Shown: piece by piece, positions 35,404 to 44,451 of the stretch
Layout: each line of letters starts with the position of its first letter
How positions within the stretch are numbered: the stretch's first letter is position 1
Assembly (NCBI GenBank): GCA_947501005.1
Contig: CANMTU010000001.1
Coordinates: forward strand, 2,008,501 to 2,072,500
Source: an uncultured Erythrobacter sp.
GTDB taxonomy: Bacteria; Pseudomonadota; Alphaproteobacteria; Sphingomonadales; Sphingomonadaceae
Direction of reading: 5' to 3'
DNA: 64,000 nucleotides
Notes under the pieces: generated by a model
The model's database searches: none
What the model was told of the DNA's origin: nothing
Seen by the model: only the letters and a program-made list of their open reading frames with translations
Position numbers and translations under genes: made by a program

Positions 35404-37674
35404 CTACTCCACGTCGATGTCGCGGGCCTTCGCCCATTGCTCCATCTCGGCGCGCATGTCCGCGGGCGGCTGCGAGAGCCAGCGCTGCATCTGCGCCCCG
35501 ATCTCGGTCAGGTCGACCTTGCGGATCAGTTCCTTGATCGGCCCGACCGCCGCCGGGGTGATCGACAGGCGGCGATAGCCGAGGCCGAGCAGGGCCAATG
35601 CCTCCAGCCGCCGACCGCCCATTTCCCCGCATACGCCCAGCCGGACCTCGGTGCCGACGAGGTTCTGCACCACCCGCCCGAGGAACCGCAGGATTGCGGG
35701 GCTGAGCCAGTCGTACCGGGCGGCCAGCTTGGGATTGGCCCGGTCGGCGGCGAACAGGAACTGGGTGAGATCGTTGGTGCCGACCGAGATGAACGACACC
35801 TGCGGCGCCAGCACGTCGAGCGTTTCCGCGAGCGAGGGGACCTCGAGCATGCAGCCATACTCGATCTCCTCGGGCAATCGCTTGCGGCGGCTGCGGAGGA
35901 ACGCGACCTGTTCCTCGAACACCGATCGCGCGGCGACGAACTCCCACGGTTCGGACACCATCGGGAACATCACCGACAATTGCCGCCCCGCCGCCGCTTC
36001 CAGCAGGGCGCGCGCCTGCGCCTTGAGCAGCCCTTCGCGTTCCAGCGAGAGCCGCAGGGCGCGCCAGCCCATCGCCGGGTTTTCATCCTGTTCCGCGACG
36101 TCGCTGTTGAGATAGGGCACGGCCTTGTCGCCGCCGATGTCGACGGTGCGGAAGATCACCTTCTTGCCGTCCGCCGCGTCGAGGACGTCGCGATACAGGC
36201 GCATCTGGCGCTCGCGCTGCGGCAGGGTGGCGGAGACGAGGAACTGGAATTCGGTGCGGAACAGGCCGACGCCGTCCGCCCCGGTCATCGGCAACATGCT
36301 CATATCGTCGCGCAGGCCGGCATTCATCATCACCGTGATCCGCGTCCCGTCGCGGGTGAACGGCTCGACATCGCGCATCTCGGCATAGGCCGCCTGGCGT
36401 TCGCGGCTCTTGATGAACCGGCCCTGGAACGCATCGAGATGGCTGGACGAAGGGCGCAGGGTCACCGCCGCCATGTCGGCATCGACCAGGATCTCGTCCC
36501 CCTCGCTGACGCGCGCGAGGATACCGGGCAGGCGCCCGACCACCGGAACCCCCATCGCCCGCGCCACGATGACGACATGCGCGGTGAGCGAGCCTTCCTC
36601 CAGCACCACCCCCTTAAGCCGTCGCCGGTCGTATTCCAGCAGTTCCGCCGGGCCGAGATTGCGCGCGAACAGGATCGTGTCGCGTCGCAGCCCCTGCGTC
36701 GCCGCGGTGCCGAGCTGGCCCGAGACGATGCGCAGCAGGCGGTTCGACAGATCCTCCAGATCGTGCATCCGGTCCGCCAGCAGGGCATCGTCGATCTCGC
36801 GCATCCGCATGCGCGTGCGTTGCTGCACCCGTTCGATCGCGGCCTCGGCGGTCAGGCCGCTGTCGATCGCCTCGTTGATCCGGCGACTCCACCCCTCGTC
36901 ATAGGCGAACATCTTGTAGGTTTCGAGCACGTCGACATGTTCGCCGCCCTTGCCGAATTCCGGTTCCCGGCCCATCGCGTCGATCTGGTCGCGCATCTTG
37001 TCGAACGCGCGGTAGACCCGCTGCCGCTCCGCCTCGATATCCTCGGCCACCACCTGGTCGATCTCGACGCGCGGCTGGTGGAACACCGCCTTGCCGAAGG
37101 CGAGGCCCTTGACCAGCGTCAGCCCCTTCATCACCTCGCATTCGGAATGCACCTCGTCGAAGCCGATCGCCTCGGTATCGTCGACCAGCTCCTTGTGCGC
37201 GATCAGTTCGGACAGGATCATCGCCGTCGTCTGCAACGCCTCGATCTCGACATCCTCGTAGCGGCGCGGATCGGCATGCTGCACGCACAGGACCCCCACC
37301 GCCCGCTCGCGGTAGACGATCGGCACCCCGGCGAAGGAATGAAACTTCTCCTCCCCCGTTTCGGGTCGATACTGGAAATCGGGATGCGCCGCCGCCTCTG
37401 CCAAATTGAGCATGGCGATGTTCTTGGCGATGGTGCCGGTCAGCCCCTCTCCCAGCGCCAGTCGGGTGACATGCACCGCCGACGGGTTGAGCCCTCGCGT
37501 CGCGTAGAGTTCGAGTTCGCCTTCGCGCAGCAGGTAGATCGAGCATACCTCGCTCGACAGGCTGTCGGCGATGATCTCCACCACCCGGTCGAGCTTGTGC
37601 TGGGCGTGGGTCCGCCCGGCCATCACTTCGTGCAGGCGGGTAAGGATCTGGCGGGCGGCGGAAGCGGCGGTCAT
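35404..37674 (-). CDS. ptsP: PEP-protein phosphotransferase, nitrogen-related Enzyme I (EI-Ntr)
   Basis: PtsP passes phosphate from phosphoenolpyruvate to NPr in the regulatory PTS-Ntr chain. The 756-residue protein has an N-terminal GAF domain (about 15-155), which in EI-Ntr senses glutamine and ketoglutarate, then the EI domain. The phosphorylated histidine is His366 in GSLTAHVVIVARAMG, and the PEP-binding domain has RTEFQFLV, FRTVDIGGDKAVPYL and a C-terminal VCGEMGG. Length and order are typical. It is the first gene of a minus-strand series with rodZ, cpoB and tilS. Confidence 0.96.
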   Translation of the reverse strand: MTAASAARQILTRLHEVMAGRTHAQHKLDRVVEIIADSLSSEVCSIYLLREGELELYATRGLNPSAVHVTRLALGEGLTGTIAKNIAMLNLAEAAAHPDFQYRPETGEEKFHSFAGVPIVYRERAVGVLCVQHADPRRYEDVEIEALQTTAMILSELIAHKELVDDTEAIGFDEVHSECEVMKGLTLVKGLAFGKAVFHQPRVEIDQVVAEDIEAERQRVYRAFDKMRDQIDAMGREPEFGKGGEHVDVLETYKMFAYDEGWSRRINEAIDSGLTAEAAIERVQQRTRMRMREIDDALLADRMHDLEDLSNRLLRIVSGQLGTAATQGLRRDTILFARNLGPAELLEYDRRRLKGVVLEEGSLTAHVVIVARAMGVPVVGRLPGILARVSEGDEILVDADMAAVTLRPSSSHLDAFQGRFIKSRERQAAYAEMRDVEPFTRDGTRITVMMNAGLRDDMSMLPMTGADGVGLFRTEFQFLVSATLPQRERQMRLYRDVLDAADGKKVIFRTVDIGGDKAVPYLNSDVAEQDENPAMGWRALRLSLEREGLLKAQARALLEAAAGRQLSVMFPMVSEPWEFVAARSVFEEQVAFLRSRRKRLPEEIEYGCMLEVPSLAETLDVLAPQVSFISVGTNDLTQFLFAADRANPKLAARYDWLSPAILRFLGRVVQNLVGTEVRLGVCGEMGGRRLEALALLGLGYRRLSITPAAVGPIKELIRKVDLTEIGAQMQRWLSQPPADMRAEMEQWAKARDIDVE

Positions 37675-37706
37675 GGACGCAGCTATAGCAAAAGGGCGGA
37701 CATGCG

Positions 37707-37731
37707 AAAGCGGGGCCGCATCCGGCCCCGC
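37707..37731 (-). terminator. Probable terminator of the ydcH-like gene at 37751
   Basis: GCGGGGCCG-CATC-CGGCCCCGC (37710-37731) is a perfect 9-bp stem with a 4-nt loop, followed on the minus strand by only three T residues. It lies 20 nt past the stop of the DUF465 gene and upstream of ptsP. Confidence 0.65.
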
Positions 37732-37750
37732 CCGTCAGGTGCCGCCACGA

Positions 37751-37906
37751 TCAGTGCGCGGCGATTTCCTGCTTGATGCGCAGTTTCTCGCGCTTCAATT
37801 GCTGGATCATCGCATCGTCGGGCGCGGGCCGGGATTGTTCCTTGTGCAGACGGGCTTCGAGACCGGCATGCTTGGCCTTGAGCGATTCGACATGGGATGA
37901 TTGCAT
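37751..37906 (-). CDS. YdcH/DUF465 family small protein
   Basis: A 51-residue helical protein: MQSSHVESLKAKHAGLEARL, then KREKLRIKQEI near the end. This is the short two-helix DUF465 (YdcH) pattern, of unknown function. The ATG at 37906 has AGAAGGAG at good spacing; longer upstream frames lack support. A hairpin follows the stop. A second DUF465 gene lies 158 nt away in the opposite direction. Confidence 0.8.
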   Translation of the reverse strand: MQSSHVESLKAKHAGLEARLHKEQSRPAPDDAMIQQLKREKLRIKQEIAAH

Positions 37907-38064
37907 CGAGCTGTCTCCTTCTCGGGTTGGACGACCCCCCTTGAAGCGACTCTTGTCGGTGGCGACACGGGCCGCTGGAGAAGCATCAAACCACAGCATT
38001 CCGAATTTACAAACCCCCTCCCCATGGCCATGCGACGAACCGGGACCAGGGAAAGGCCACGCGG

Positions 38065-38274
38065 GTGAACGAACAGGAGCTGAGAAAGCGTCTCGAGGCG
38101 CTGCGGAGCGAACATCGCGACCTCGACGTGGCGATCGCCGCCCTGCGCGATGCCGGGGATCGCGGCGGCTTCGTCGATCAGTTGCAGGTCGCCCGGCTGA
38201 AGAAGCGCAAGCTCCAGCTGAAGGATCGCATCTGCGTGATCGAGGACAATCTCATACCCGACATCATCGCGTAG
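38065..38274 (+). CDS. YdcH/DUF465 family small protein
   Basis: A 69-residue DUF465 protein: LRKRLEALRSEHRDLDVAI, then LQVARLKKRKLQLKDRI and the ending PDIIA, which is conserved in this family in sphingomonads. The start is GTG at 38065 with AGGGAAAGG about 9 nt upstream. It forms two helices that probably pair as a hairpin. It is divergent from the first DUF465 gene and 124 nt upstream of the DUF1465 gene. Function unknown. Confidence 0.85.
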   Translation: MNEQELRKRLEALRSEHRDLDVAIAALRDAGDRGGFVDQLQVARLKKRKLQLKDRICVIEDNLIPDIIA

Positions 38275-38398
38275 GGCGGGCTTCGCACGGCGGCAGGCAT
38301 CGCATGGATGCAGGCCGCCGCCCCACAGTGCCGTTGCGGGACATGGCGGGTTTGCGCGCTGGCGAGTACGGATCGTTCTGCCTAGCCGGGTATTCGCA

Positions 38399-38863
38399 AT
38401 GGATATGACTCGCAGCATGAACGAACAGATCGTCGAGACCCTCTATCACGAGGCGATGGAACTGGCCGAGGATGTGCGCGGCGTCTTCGCGCGCGGCTTC
38501 GCCGTGCCGGACGGGGAAACGACGGATGTGGTCCGCATCGCCCTGTCGATCGAAGGCATGCGTTCGACCACGCGGATCATGAACCTGCTCGCATGGCTGC
38601 TGAACCAGCGCGCCTATTTCAACGGCGAACTCTCCGCGCACCAGCTGCTGCGCCGGAACCGGCTGGTGGACGATCGCCCGTCGGAAAGCCTGTATCTCGA
38701 TGCGCTGGAGCCGGAGACACGCGCGCTGATCGCGGAAACCGAACGGTTGCATGCCCGGGTCGCCCGGCTGGATGCGGAATGGCGCGAACAGACCGGCCCG
38801 GCCGATGGGGCGGTTCACGCATTGCAGGACCGGATCGCGGGCGCCTTCACCGCCACCGCCTGA
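38399..38863 (+). CDS. DUF1465 family protein
   Basis: A 154-residue alphaproteobacterial protein of the DUF1465 family. It is mostly helical, with the conserved EAMELAEDVRGVF and the central MRSTTRIMNLLAWLLNQRAYFNGELS. It has no signal peptide or membrane segment. Its function is unknown, but the family is widespread in Sphingomonadales and Rhizobiales. The stop codon directly abuts the convergent glpK stop (38863/38864). The Met at residue 3 or 7 could also be the start. Confidence 0.82.
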   Translation: MDMTRSMNEQIVETLYHEAMELAEDVRGVFARGFAVPDGETTDVVRIALSIEGMRSTTRIMNLLAWLLNQRAYFNGELSAHQLLRRNRLVDDRPSESLYLDALEPETRALIAETERLHARVARLDAEWREQTGPADGAVHALQDRIAGAFTATA

Positions 38864-40327
38864 TCACGCGGCGCGCAACGCCTTGGCATAGCGCTGCAAC
38901 CGCGCCTCGCGCACCGCGGCGGACATGTCGGGTTCGAACAATCGAGTCTTCCCCCGCATCGCAGCCGCCGCTTCGCCCAGATCGCCATAGAACCCGGCGC
39001 CGACCGCGGCACAGACCGCCGCGCCCAACGCGGTCGTCTCGATGAAGTCGGGCCGTTCGACCGGCAGGTTGAGGATATTGGCCAGGTCCTGCGCCATCCA
39101 GTCGTTCGCGCTCATCCCGCCATCGATCCGCAGCATGGACCACGGCGCGCCGTCCTTCTCGAACGCGGCGGCGAGATCATGGGTCTGGTGCGCCATCGCC
39201 TCCAGCGCAGCCCGCGCGATCTGCGCCCGCCCGCTGGCAAAGCTCAACCCCGAGATCACGCCACGCGCATCGGGCAGCCAGTGCGGCGCACCCAGGCCGG
39301 CCAGCGCGGGCACGATGACGACCTCGCCGCTATCCTCGATCGATTGCGCCAGCTCCTCGGTCTCGGCCGCCGTCCCGATCAGGCCGAGCTGGTCGCGCAG
39401 ATATTGCACCAGGCTGCCGGCGACGAACGCGGCACCTTCGATGGCATAGGTGCGCTTGCCGCCGCTCTGGTGCAGCACCGTGCCGAGCAGGCGGTGATCG
39501 GATCGCGGGATCGTCTCGCCCTTGTTGGTCAGGACGAAGGCGCCGGTGCCATAGGTCGCCTTGGCTTCGCCCGACGACAGGCAGCCCTGCCCGATGGTTG
39601 CCGATTGCTGGTCCCCGACCAGTCCGCAGATCGGCACCGGCCGCCCGAACCATTCGCGCGCGGTTTCGGCCAGTTCGCCGTGGGTATCGACCACTTGCGG
39701 CAGGGCGGCGTGCGGCACCTCGAACAATGCGCACAGCCCGGCATCGAACCCCGCCCCGTCGAGCGGGAGGAGGAGCGTGCGGCTGGCATTGCTCGCATCG
39801 CTGACATGCGCCCCGCCCGACAGTTTGAAGACCAGCCAGCTCTCGACCGTTCCGAACGCCAGCGTGCCCGCCTCTGCCGCCGCCGCCACCTGCACATCGT
39901 TCGCAAGCAGCCAGTGCATCTTCGTGGCCGAGAAATAGGGATCGAGCAGCAGGCCGGTGCGATCCTGCAGATGCGCCTCATGCCCCGCCTCTTTCAGCGC
40001 GGCGCAATAGGGCGCCGTGCGCCGGTCCTGCCAGACGATCGCGCGGGCGAGCGGTTCGCCTGTCCGCCGGTCCCACGCGACCACCGTCTCGCGCTGGTTG
40101 GTGATTCCGATGGCTGCGATCTGATTGGCATGCGGCGCGCAGACCTCCTGCATGCAGGCGAGGGTCTTGCGCCATATCTCCCCGGCATCGTGCTCGACCC
40201 AGCCGGGGCGGGGGTAATGCTGCGTAAGTTCGCGCTGCGCCATGCCGAGTTGCGTGCCCCCGGGCGCGAACAGCATGGCCCTTGTCGAGGTGGTCCCCGC
40301 ATCGAGGACGAGAATGGTGTCTCCCAT
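38864..40327 (-). CDS. glpK: Glycerol kinase
   Basis: GlpK phosphorylates glycerol to glycerol 3-phosphate. The FGGY-kinase motifs are intact: LDAGTTSTRAMLF (residues 8-20), GITNQRETVVAWDRRTG, WQDRRTA, YFSATKMHWLL, GDQQSATIGQGC, and the C-terminal IDGGMSANDWMAQDLANIL. The length of 487 residues is close to the usual 500. Neither glpF nor glpD is nearby. A perfect 14-bp palindrome 33 nt upstream of its start is a candidate operator. Confidence 0.95.
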   Translation of the reverse strand: MGDTILVLDAGTTSTRAMLFAPGGTQLGMAQRELTQHYPRPGWVEHDAGEIWRKTLACMQEVCAPHANQIAAIGITNQRETVVAWDRRTGEPLARAIVWQDRRTAPYCAALKEAGHEAHLQDRTGLLLDPYFSATKMHWLLANDVQVAAAAEAGTLAFGTVESWLVFKLSGGAHVSDASNASRTLLLPLDGAGFDAGLCALFEVPHAALPQVVDTHGELAETAREWFGRPVPICGLVGDQQSATIGQGCLSSGEAKATYGTGAFVLTNKGETIPRSDHRLLGTVLHQSGGKRTYAIEGAAFVAGSLVQYLRDQLGLIGTAAETEELAQSIEDSGEVVIVPALAGLGAPHWLPDARGVISGLSFASGRAQIARAALEAMAHQTHDLAAAFEKDGAPWSMLRIDGGMSANDWMAQDLANILNLPVERPDFIETTALGAAVCAAVGAGFYGDLGEAAAAMRGKTRLFEPDMSAAVREARLQRYAKALRAA

Positions 40328-40359
40328 GGTTCATCCTGTTGCCGCGACACCGCGAAAAT

Positions 40360-40373
40360 GTCGAGCGCTCGAC
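40360..40373. promoter_or_regulatory. Perfect palindrome between divergent glpK and MBL-fold gene
   Basis: GTCGAGCGCTCGAC is a perfect 14-bp palindrome within the 77-nt gap between the two divergent starts (40327 and 40405), flanked by AAAAT and TTTGG. Its place fits an operator for glpK, for example of a GlpR-like repressor. This is inference from symmetry and position only. Confidence 0.45.
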
Positions 40374-40404
40374 TTTGGCGGCGGGCTTGCCCATATTCGC
40401 CGTC

Positions 40405-41277
40405 ATGGCTTCCCTTCCCGCGAAACCCTGGCCCACGGGCGATGCCCTGCAACTCGAACCGCTGGTGCGCCGCGTGCTGGCGCCCAACCCGTCGCCCTAC
40501 ACTTATACCGGGACGCAGACCTATATCGTCGGCGCGGGCGAAGGCTGCGCGGTGATCGATCCCGGCCCGGCGGAGGGGGAGCATATCGAGGCCATTTTGG
40601 CCGCGATCGGCACCGAACCGCTCACGGCGATCCTGTGTACCCATACCCACCGCGACCATTCCCCCGCATCGCGACCACTGGCCGAGCGGACCGGCGCACC
40701 CGTCATGGGCTGCGCGCCGCTGGTGATGGACGATAGCGGCCCCCGCGCCGATGCGAGCTTCGACCGCGATTACGCCCCCGACCAGGTGCTGCAGGACGGG
40801 GAGGCGCTGGCAGGGCCGGGCTGGACCCTGCGCGCGGTGGCGACGCCCGGCCATGTCTCCAATCACCTGTGCTTCGCGCTGGAGGAAAGCGGCGCCCTGT
40901 TCACCGGCGATCACGTGATGGGCTGGTCCACCAGCGTCGTCGTGCCGCCCGACGGCGACATGACCGATTACATGCGCAGCCTCGAAAAGCTCGGCGCGCG
41001 CGCGGACCGGGTATACTACCCCGCACACGGCGAAGCGGTCGAGAAACCGCAGCAACTCGTGCGGGGCATGCTCGGCCACCGCCGCCAGCGCGAACGCCAG
41101 ATCCTGCGCCACCTCGCCGAAGAGCCGCACCGGGCGGAGGATTTCGTGCCCAAGATGTACAAGGGGCTGGACGAGAAACTGCACGGCGCTGCGAAGATGT
41201 CGGTCCTGGCGCACCTGATCGATCTGGAACACCGCGGACTGGTCGCGCGCTCGGGGGATATCTGGCAGACGCGCTGA
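40405..41277 (+). CDS. Metallo-beta-lactamase-fold hydrolase (LACTB2-like)
   Basis: A 290-residue MBL-fold protein. The metal motif HTHRDH (THTHRDHSPAS), the glycine-histidine in TPGHVSNH, the aspartate of LFTGDHVMGWST and the late histidine in YYPAHGEAVEKP are all present. A C-terminal winged-helix-like tail (KMSVLAHLIDLEHRGLVA) resembles the LACTB2 group, which hydrolyses RNA or thioesters. There is no signal peptide, so it is cytosolic. The ATG at 40405 is taken as start; the reading frame upstream crosses the glpK promoter region. Confidence 0.88.
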   Translation: MASLPAKPWPTGDALQLEPLVRRVLAPNPSPYTYTGTQTYIVGAGEGCAVIDPGPAEGEHIEAILAAIGTEPLTAILCTHTHRDHSPASRPLAERTGAPVMGCAPLVMDDSGPRADASFDRDYAPDQVLQDGEALAGPGWTLRAVATPGHVSNHLCFALEESGALFTGDHVMGWSTSVVVPPDGDMTDYMRSLEKLGARADRVYYPAHGEAVEKPQQLVRGMLGHRRQRERQILRHLAEEPHRAEDFVPKMYKGLDEKLHGAAKMSVLAHLIDLEHRGLVARSGDIWQTR

Positions 41278-41423
41278 GGTCTTGCCCGGTTAACGGCATC
41301 GTTTTTCATGAAGAACCGGTCGGCAGCGCGGGGGGCGGGCGTTAAGTCCGTGACCATTCGCTTCGATGGCGAGTTCCCGATGGATCGCTTGCGCCCCTGT
41401 CGATAATCCGAACGGTCACCACG

Positions 41424-41456
41424 AAAAAGCCCCGCCGGGGCAATGCCGGGCGGGGC
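41424..41456 (-). terminator. Intrinsic terminator of the serralysin-like gene
   Basis: On the minus strand GCCCCGCC pairs with GGCGGGGC (8 bp, with a further inner GGC/GCC pairing), followed by five T residues. It lies 24 nt past the stop at 41480. Confidence 0.82.
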
Positions 41457-41479
41457 CATTCGTCTCGGTGACTTGGAAA

Positions 41480-43159
41480 TCAGAGAACGAGGTCGTTCAT
41501 CACGATCGGGTCGCCCTGGACGTTCACGAACAGGTCGGCCACGCCGTCGCCATCCACGTCGCCCATCAGCATGCCGTCTTCGAAACGAAGCTCGCCTGCG
41601 GTGCCCGAAAAGGCGTTTTCGCCGACATAGGTGAAGTCCTGACCCGACAGATCGATCCGGTCTTCTCCGCTGACAAAATCGAGGATCGTGTCGGTACCGT
41701 CCGTGCCATCGATGACGAACAGGTCGCTGCCCGCGCCCCCGGTCAGTTCATCCGAGCCGGCGCCGCCGATGAGCGTGTCGTCGCCGAGATTGCCGATCAG
41801 CACGTCGTCTGCGGCAAGACCGGTCAGCACGTTGTTCACGTCGTTGCCGACGAGAAGGTCACGTTCGGTCGAACCGATGGCATTCTCGATAACCGTGCCA
41901 TAGGCGATCGACAGATTGTCGTGACTGGTCACGCCGACGCCGCTCACGCCGGTTTCGGCGGCGATGATATTGGCATAGGCCTGCGGCACGATCTGCTGAT
42001 AGTAGCTCATGGTCGCCTGCGAAACCGGGCCGACATTCGCCGGATTAATCGCATCGATCTCCGCCCGGTTGGCATTCACCTCGGCCGCGTCCGGAATGGC
42101 TTCCGCACCGGACGAGAACGAACCTTCGTTGAGGTTGATGTACACGCTGGCATTCGCGCCCGACATGTCGATCGTGTCAATGCCGCCGGCATCGTAGATC
42201 GAGAGGTACGGGTATTCGTTCACGGTGAAATTATACACCGCATTGCCGGCGGTCGAGTTGTAGCCATACACCGTATCGTCCGCGCGGGTCGTCGGGTCGG
42301 CGCCATAGACCGACTGGGTCGCGAGGATGTCGTGCACCAGCGGGGTCTGCGGGTTATTGTAGTACAGCGTCCCAAAGTCGACCACGCCGCCCGCGAACAC
42401 CTGGTTCGAGGTTTCGTTCATGCCCCAATAGGACATGATCGTGTATTGCTCTGAATCCTGCGCGTATTCCGCGTAGTTCTCGTATGTCAGCGGAAGGTTG
42501 GGATCGTAATTGTAATTGCCCGGGTGCGACAGGCCGAGGCTATGGCCGAGTTCGTGAACGAGCGTCGTGGCACCGTAGCCACCAAAACCGAGCCAGGCAT
42601 TGGTCCAGTTCAGTTCGGGATCCGCGACGAACACGTCGGACTGGTACTGATAGCCGCGACCGTTGACGGGATAATAGGCATAGGCCTGCGCCGAATCGGC
42701 GGAATTGGCGAACTGGATATCCGCGCCGCGGCCATTGGTTTCGCGGAACTCGGCAGCAATGAGATCGTCCCACAGCTCGATCGATTCCCGCGCTTCTGCA
42801 CGCTGCGCTTCGGTGAACGGGGAATAGCCGTTACCGGCCGCGAAACCGTAGTTCGGGTTGTTGTACAGGCCGGTGAGTCGCGGCGTATCGGCAAAACTGA
42901 AGGTGATGACGCCACTGGAATTGTCGATCGAACGTCCGGTGGCGATCTGGTCGATCACGCCGTCGAGTTCGAGGATCGGCAAGTCACGGAAGGTGCGTCC
43001 TGCATACGGGTCGAGGCTCAAATCGTTCGGGCGGTCATAGGTAAAATCACTAAGGAAATCTTCCGCAACCAATTGCCGCGCACCGAGGCGGTCGGGGAAG
43101 TTTGTATCATCATGCGAATTTGCAGCAATCTTTTCGAATTTGGCCATAGCGTCGATCAT
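41480..43159 (-). CDS. Serralysin-type RTX metalloprotease (M10B)
   Basis: A 559-residue secreted zinc protease. The zinc motif HELGHSLGLSH spans residues 202-212 and the Met-turn is IMSYWGM (Met242). A short propeptide-like N-terminus without signal peptide precedes it. An RTX region near 430-490 carries GGAGSD-type calcium-binding repeats (GNLGDDTLIGGAGSDELTGG), and the extreme C-terminus ends VMNDLVL, in keeping with a type I secretion signal. No ABC exporter, membrane-fusion protein or inhibitor gene is next to it. The start may be 43159 or the Met at residue 5 (43147), which has a better spaced GGGA. An intrinsic terminator follows. Confidence 0.93.
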   Translation of the reverse strand: MIDAMAKFEKIAANSHDDTNFPDRLGARQLVAEDFLSDFTYDRPNDLSLDPYAGRTFRDLPILELDGVIDQIATGRSIDNSSGVITFSFADTPRLTGLYNNPNYGFAAGNGYSPFTEAQRAEARESIELWDDLIAAEFRETNGRGADIQFANSADSAQAYAYYPVNGRGYQYQSDVFVADPELNWTNAWLGFGGYGATTLVHELGHSLGLSHPGNYNYDPNLPLTYENYAEYAQDSEQYTIMSYWGMNETSNQVFAGGVVDFGTLYYNNPQTPLVHDILATQSVYGADPTTRADDTVYGYNSTAGNAVYNFTVNEYPYLSIYDAGGIDTIDMSGANASVYINLNEGSFSSGAEAIPDAAEVNANRAEIDAINPANVGPVSQATMSYYQQIVPQAYANIIAAETGVSGVGVTSHDNLSIAYGTVIENAIGSTERDLLVGNDVNNVLTGLAADDVLIGNLGDDTLIGGAGSDELTGGAGSDLFVIDGTDGTDTILDFVSGEDRIDLSGQDFTYVGENAFSGTAGELRFEDGMLMGDVDGDGVADLFVNVQGDPIVMNDLVL

Positions 43160-43445
43160 TCCCGTTTTTTTGTTCTGGCGGGCAGTTTGATCGGGGCTGC
43201 ATCGATATGGCCCATGCGCGTCCTATTGCACGCAGAGCTAGGTGCGACCCCTCACCCACGAGCCGACGGTGCACAGACCGGGCAGGACTGTCAATTTCCC
43301 TTGTAAATTCAACACGGATACGCGCTGAAACGGGGCGGTTAGGAGGCGAACCGAACATCGCGTCGCCTCGCCGCCGTTTCATCGCGGAACTTGAAAACCT
43401 TGCCCATCGTTCGCAAGAAGGACGCATCTTACCACGGGATCACAT

Positions 43446-44432
43446 ATGACCGCCGAAACCACCTTGCCGACCGGCACCGACCTGCTGCACGAAATCAATC
43501 GCCTGCGCGAAGAGAAGAACGCGATCATCCTCGCGCATTATTACCAGACGTCCGACATCCAGGATCTCGCTGATTTCGTCGGCGACAGTCTCCAGCTTTC
43601 GCAGATGGCGGCCGAGACCGATGCCGATGTCATCGTCTTCTGCGGGGTCAAGTTCATGGCCGATACCGCCAAGATCCTGAGCCCGGAAAAGATCGTCGTC
43701 CTGCCCGACATGGATGCCGGATGCAGCCTGGAAGACAGCTGCCCGCCCGAAAAATTCAAGGCTTTCCGCGAGGCGCATCCGGATCACATCGCGCTGACCT
43801 ACATCAATTGCTCGACCGAGGTGAAGGCGCTCTCCGACATCATCGTCACCTCTTCCAGCGCGGAGACGATCATCAGCCAGATTCCGGAAGACCAGAAGAT
43901 CATCTTCGGGCCGGACCGGCATCTGGGCGGATATCTCAGCCGCAAGTTCAACCGCGATATGCTGCTGTGGCCGGGCGTATGCATCGTCCACGAAGCCTTC
44001 AGCGAGACCGAGCTGCTCAAGCTGAAGCAGCAGCATCCCGATGCCCCGATCGCCGCGCATCCCGAATGCCCGCCGACGATCATCGACCATGCCGACTACG
44101 TCGGCTCGACCAGCGGCATCCTGCAATTCGCCGAAACCTTTGAGGGCGACACGCTGATCGTCGCGACCGAGCCGCACATCATCCACCAGATGGAAAAGGC
44201 GCTGCCCGGCAAGACCTTCATCGGCGCGCCGGGGGCGGACGGGAATTGCTCATGCAACATCTGCCCATACATGGCGCTCAACACGATGGAAAAGCTCTAT
44301 GCCTGCCTGCGCGATCTGGAACCGCGCATCGAGATCGAGGAAGGCTTGCGCCTGAAGGCGAAGCAAAGCCTCGACCGGATGCTGGAAATGGCCAGCGGCA
44401 CGATCGGCAAGGGCGATCTGGGCAGGGTTTGA
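43446..44432 (+). CDS. nadA: Quinolinate synthase A
   Basis: NadA condenses iminoaspartate with dihydroxyacetone phosphate to quinolinate for NAD synthesis and carries a [4Fe-4S] cluster. Conserved elements include ILAHYYQTSDIQDLADFVGDS (about residues 28-48), VKFMADTAKILSP, MDAGCSLEDSC, YINCSTEVKAL, HPECPP and the late cysteines in GNCSCNICPYM. The length of 328 residues is typical. The partner nadB (or an aspartate dehydrogenase) is not in the window. It is divergent from the serralysin gene across 286 nt and may be co-transcribed with the S9 peptidase 19 nt downstream. Confidence 0.96.
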   Translation: MTAETTLPTGTDLLHEINRLREEKNAIILAHYYQTSDIQDLADFVGDSLQLSQMAAETDADVIVFCGVKFMADTAKILSPEKIVVLPDMDAGCSLEDSCPPEKFKAFREAHPDHIALTYINCSTEVKALSDIIVTSSSAETIISQIPEDQKIIFGPDRHLGGYLSRKFNRDMLLWPGVCIVHEAFSETELLKLKQQHPDAPIAAHPECPPTIIDHADYVGSTSGILQFAETFEGDTLIVATEPHIIHQMEKALPGKTFIGAPGADGNCSCNICPYMALNTMEKLYACLRDLEPRIEIEEGLRLKAKQSLDRMLEMASGTIGKGDLGRV

Positions 44433-44451
44433 TAAAGATACCGGAGGGATC

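Noticed and set aside
35437-37776. Open frame of 779 codons antisense to ptsP
   Set aside because: Same reasoning: ptsP is unmistakable on the opposite strand.
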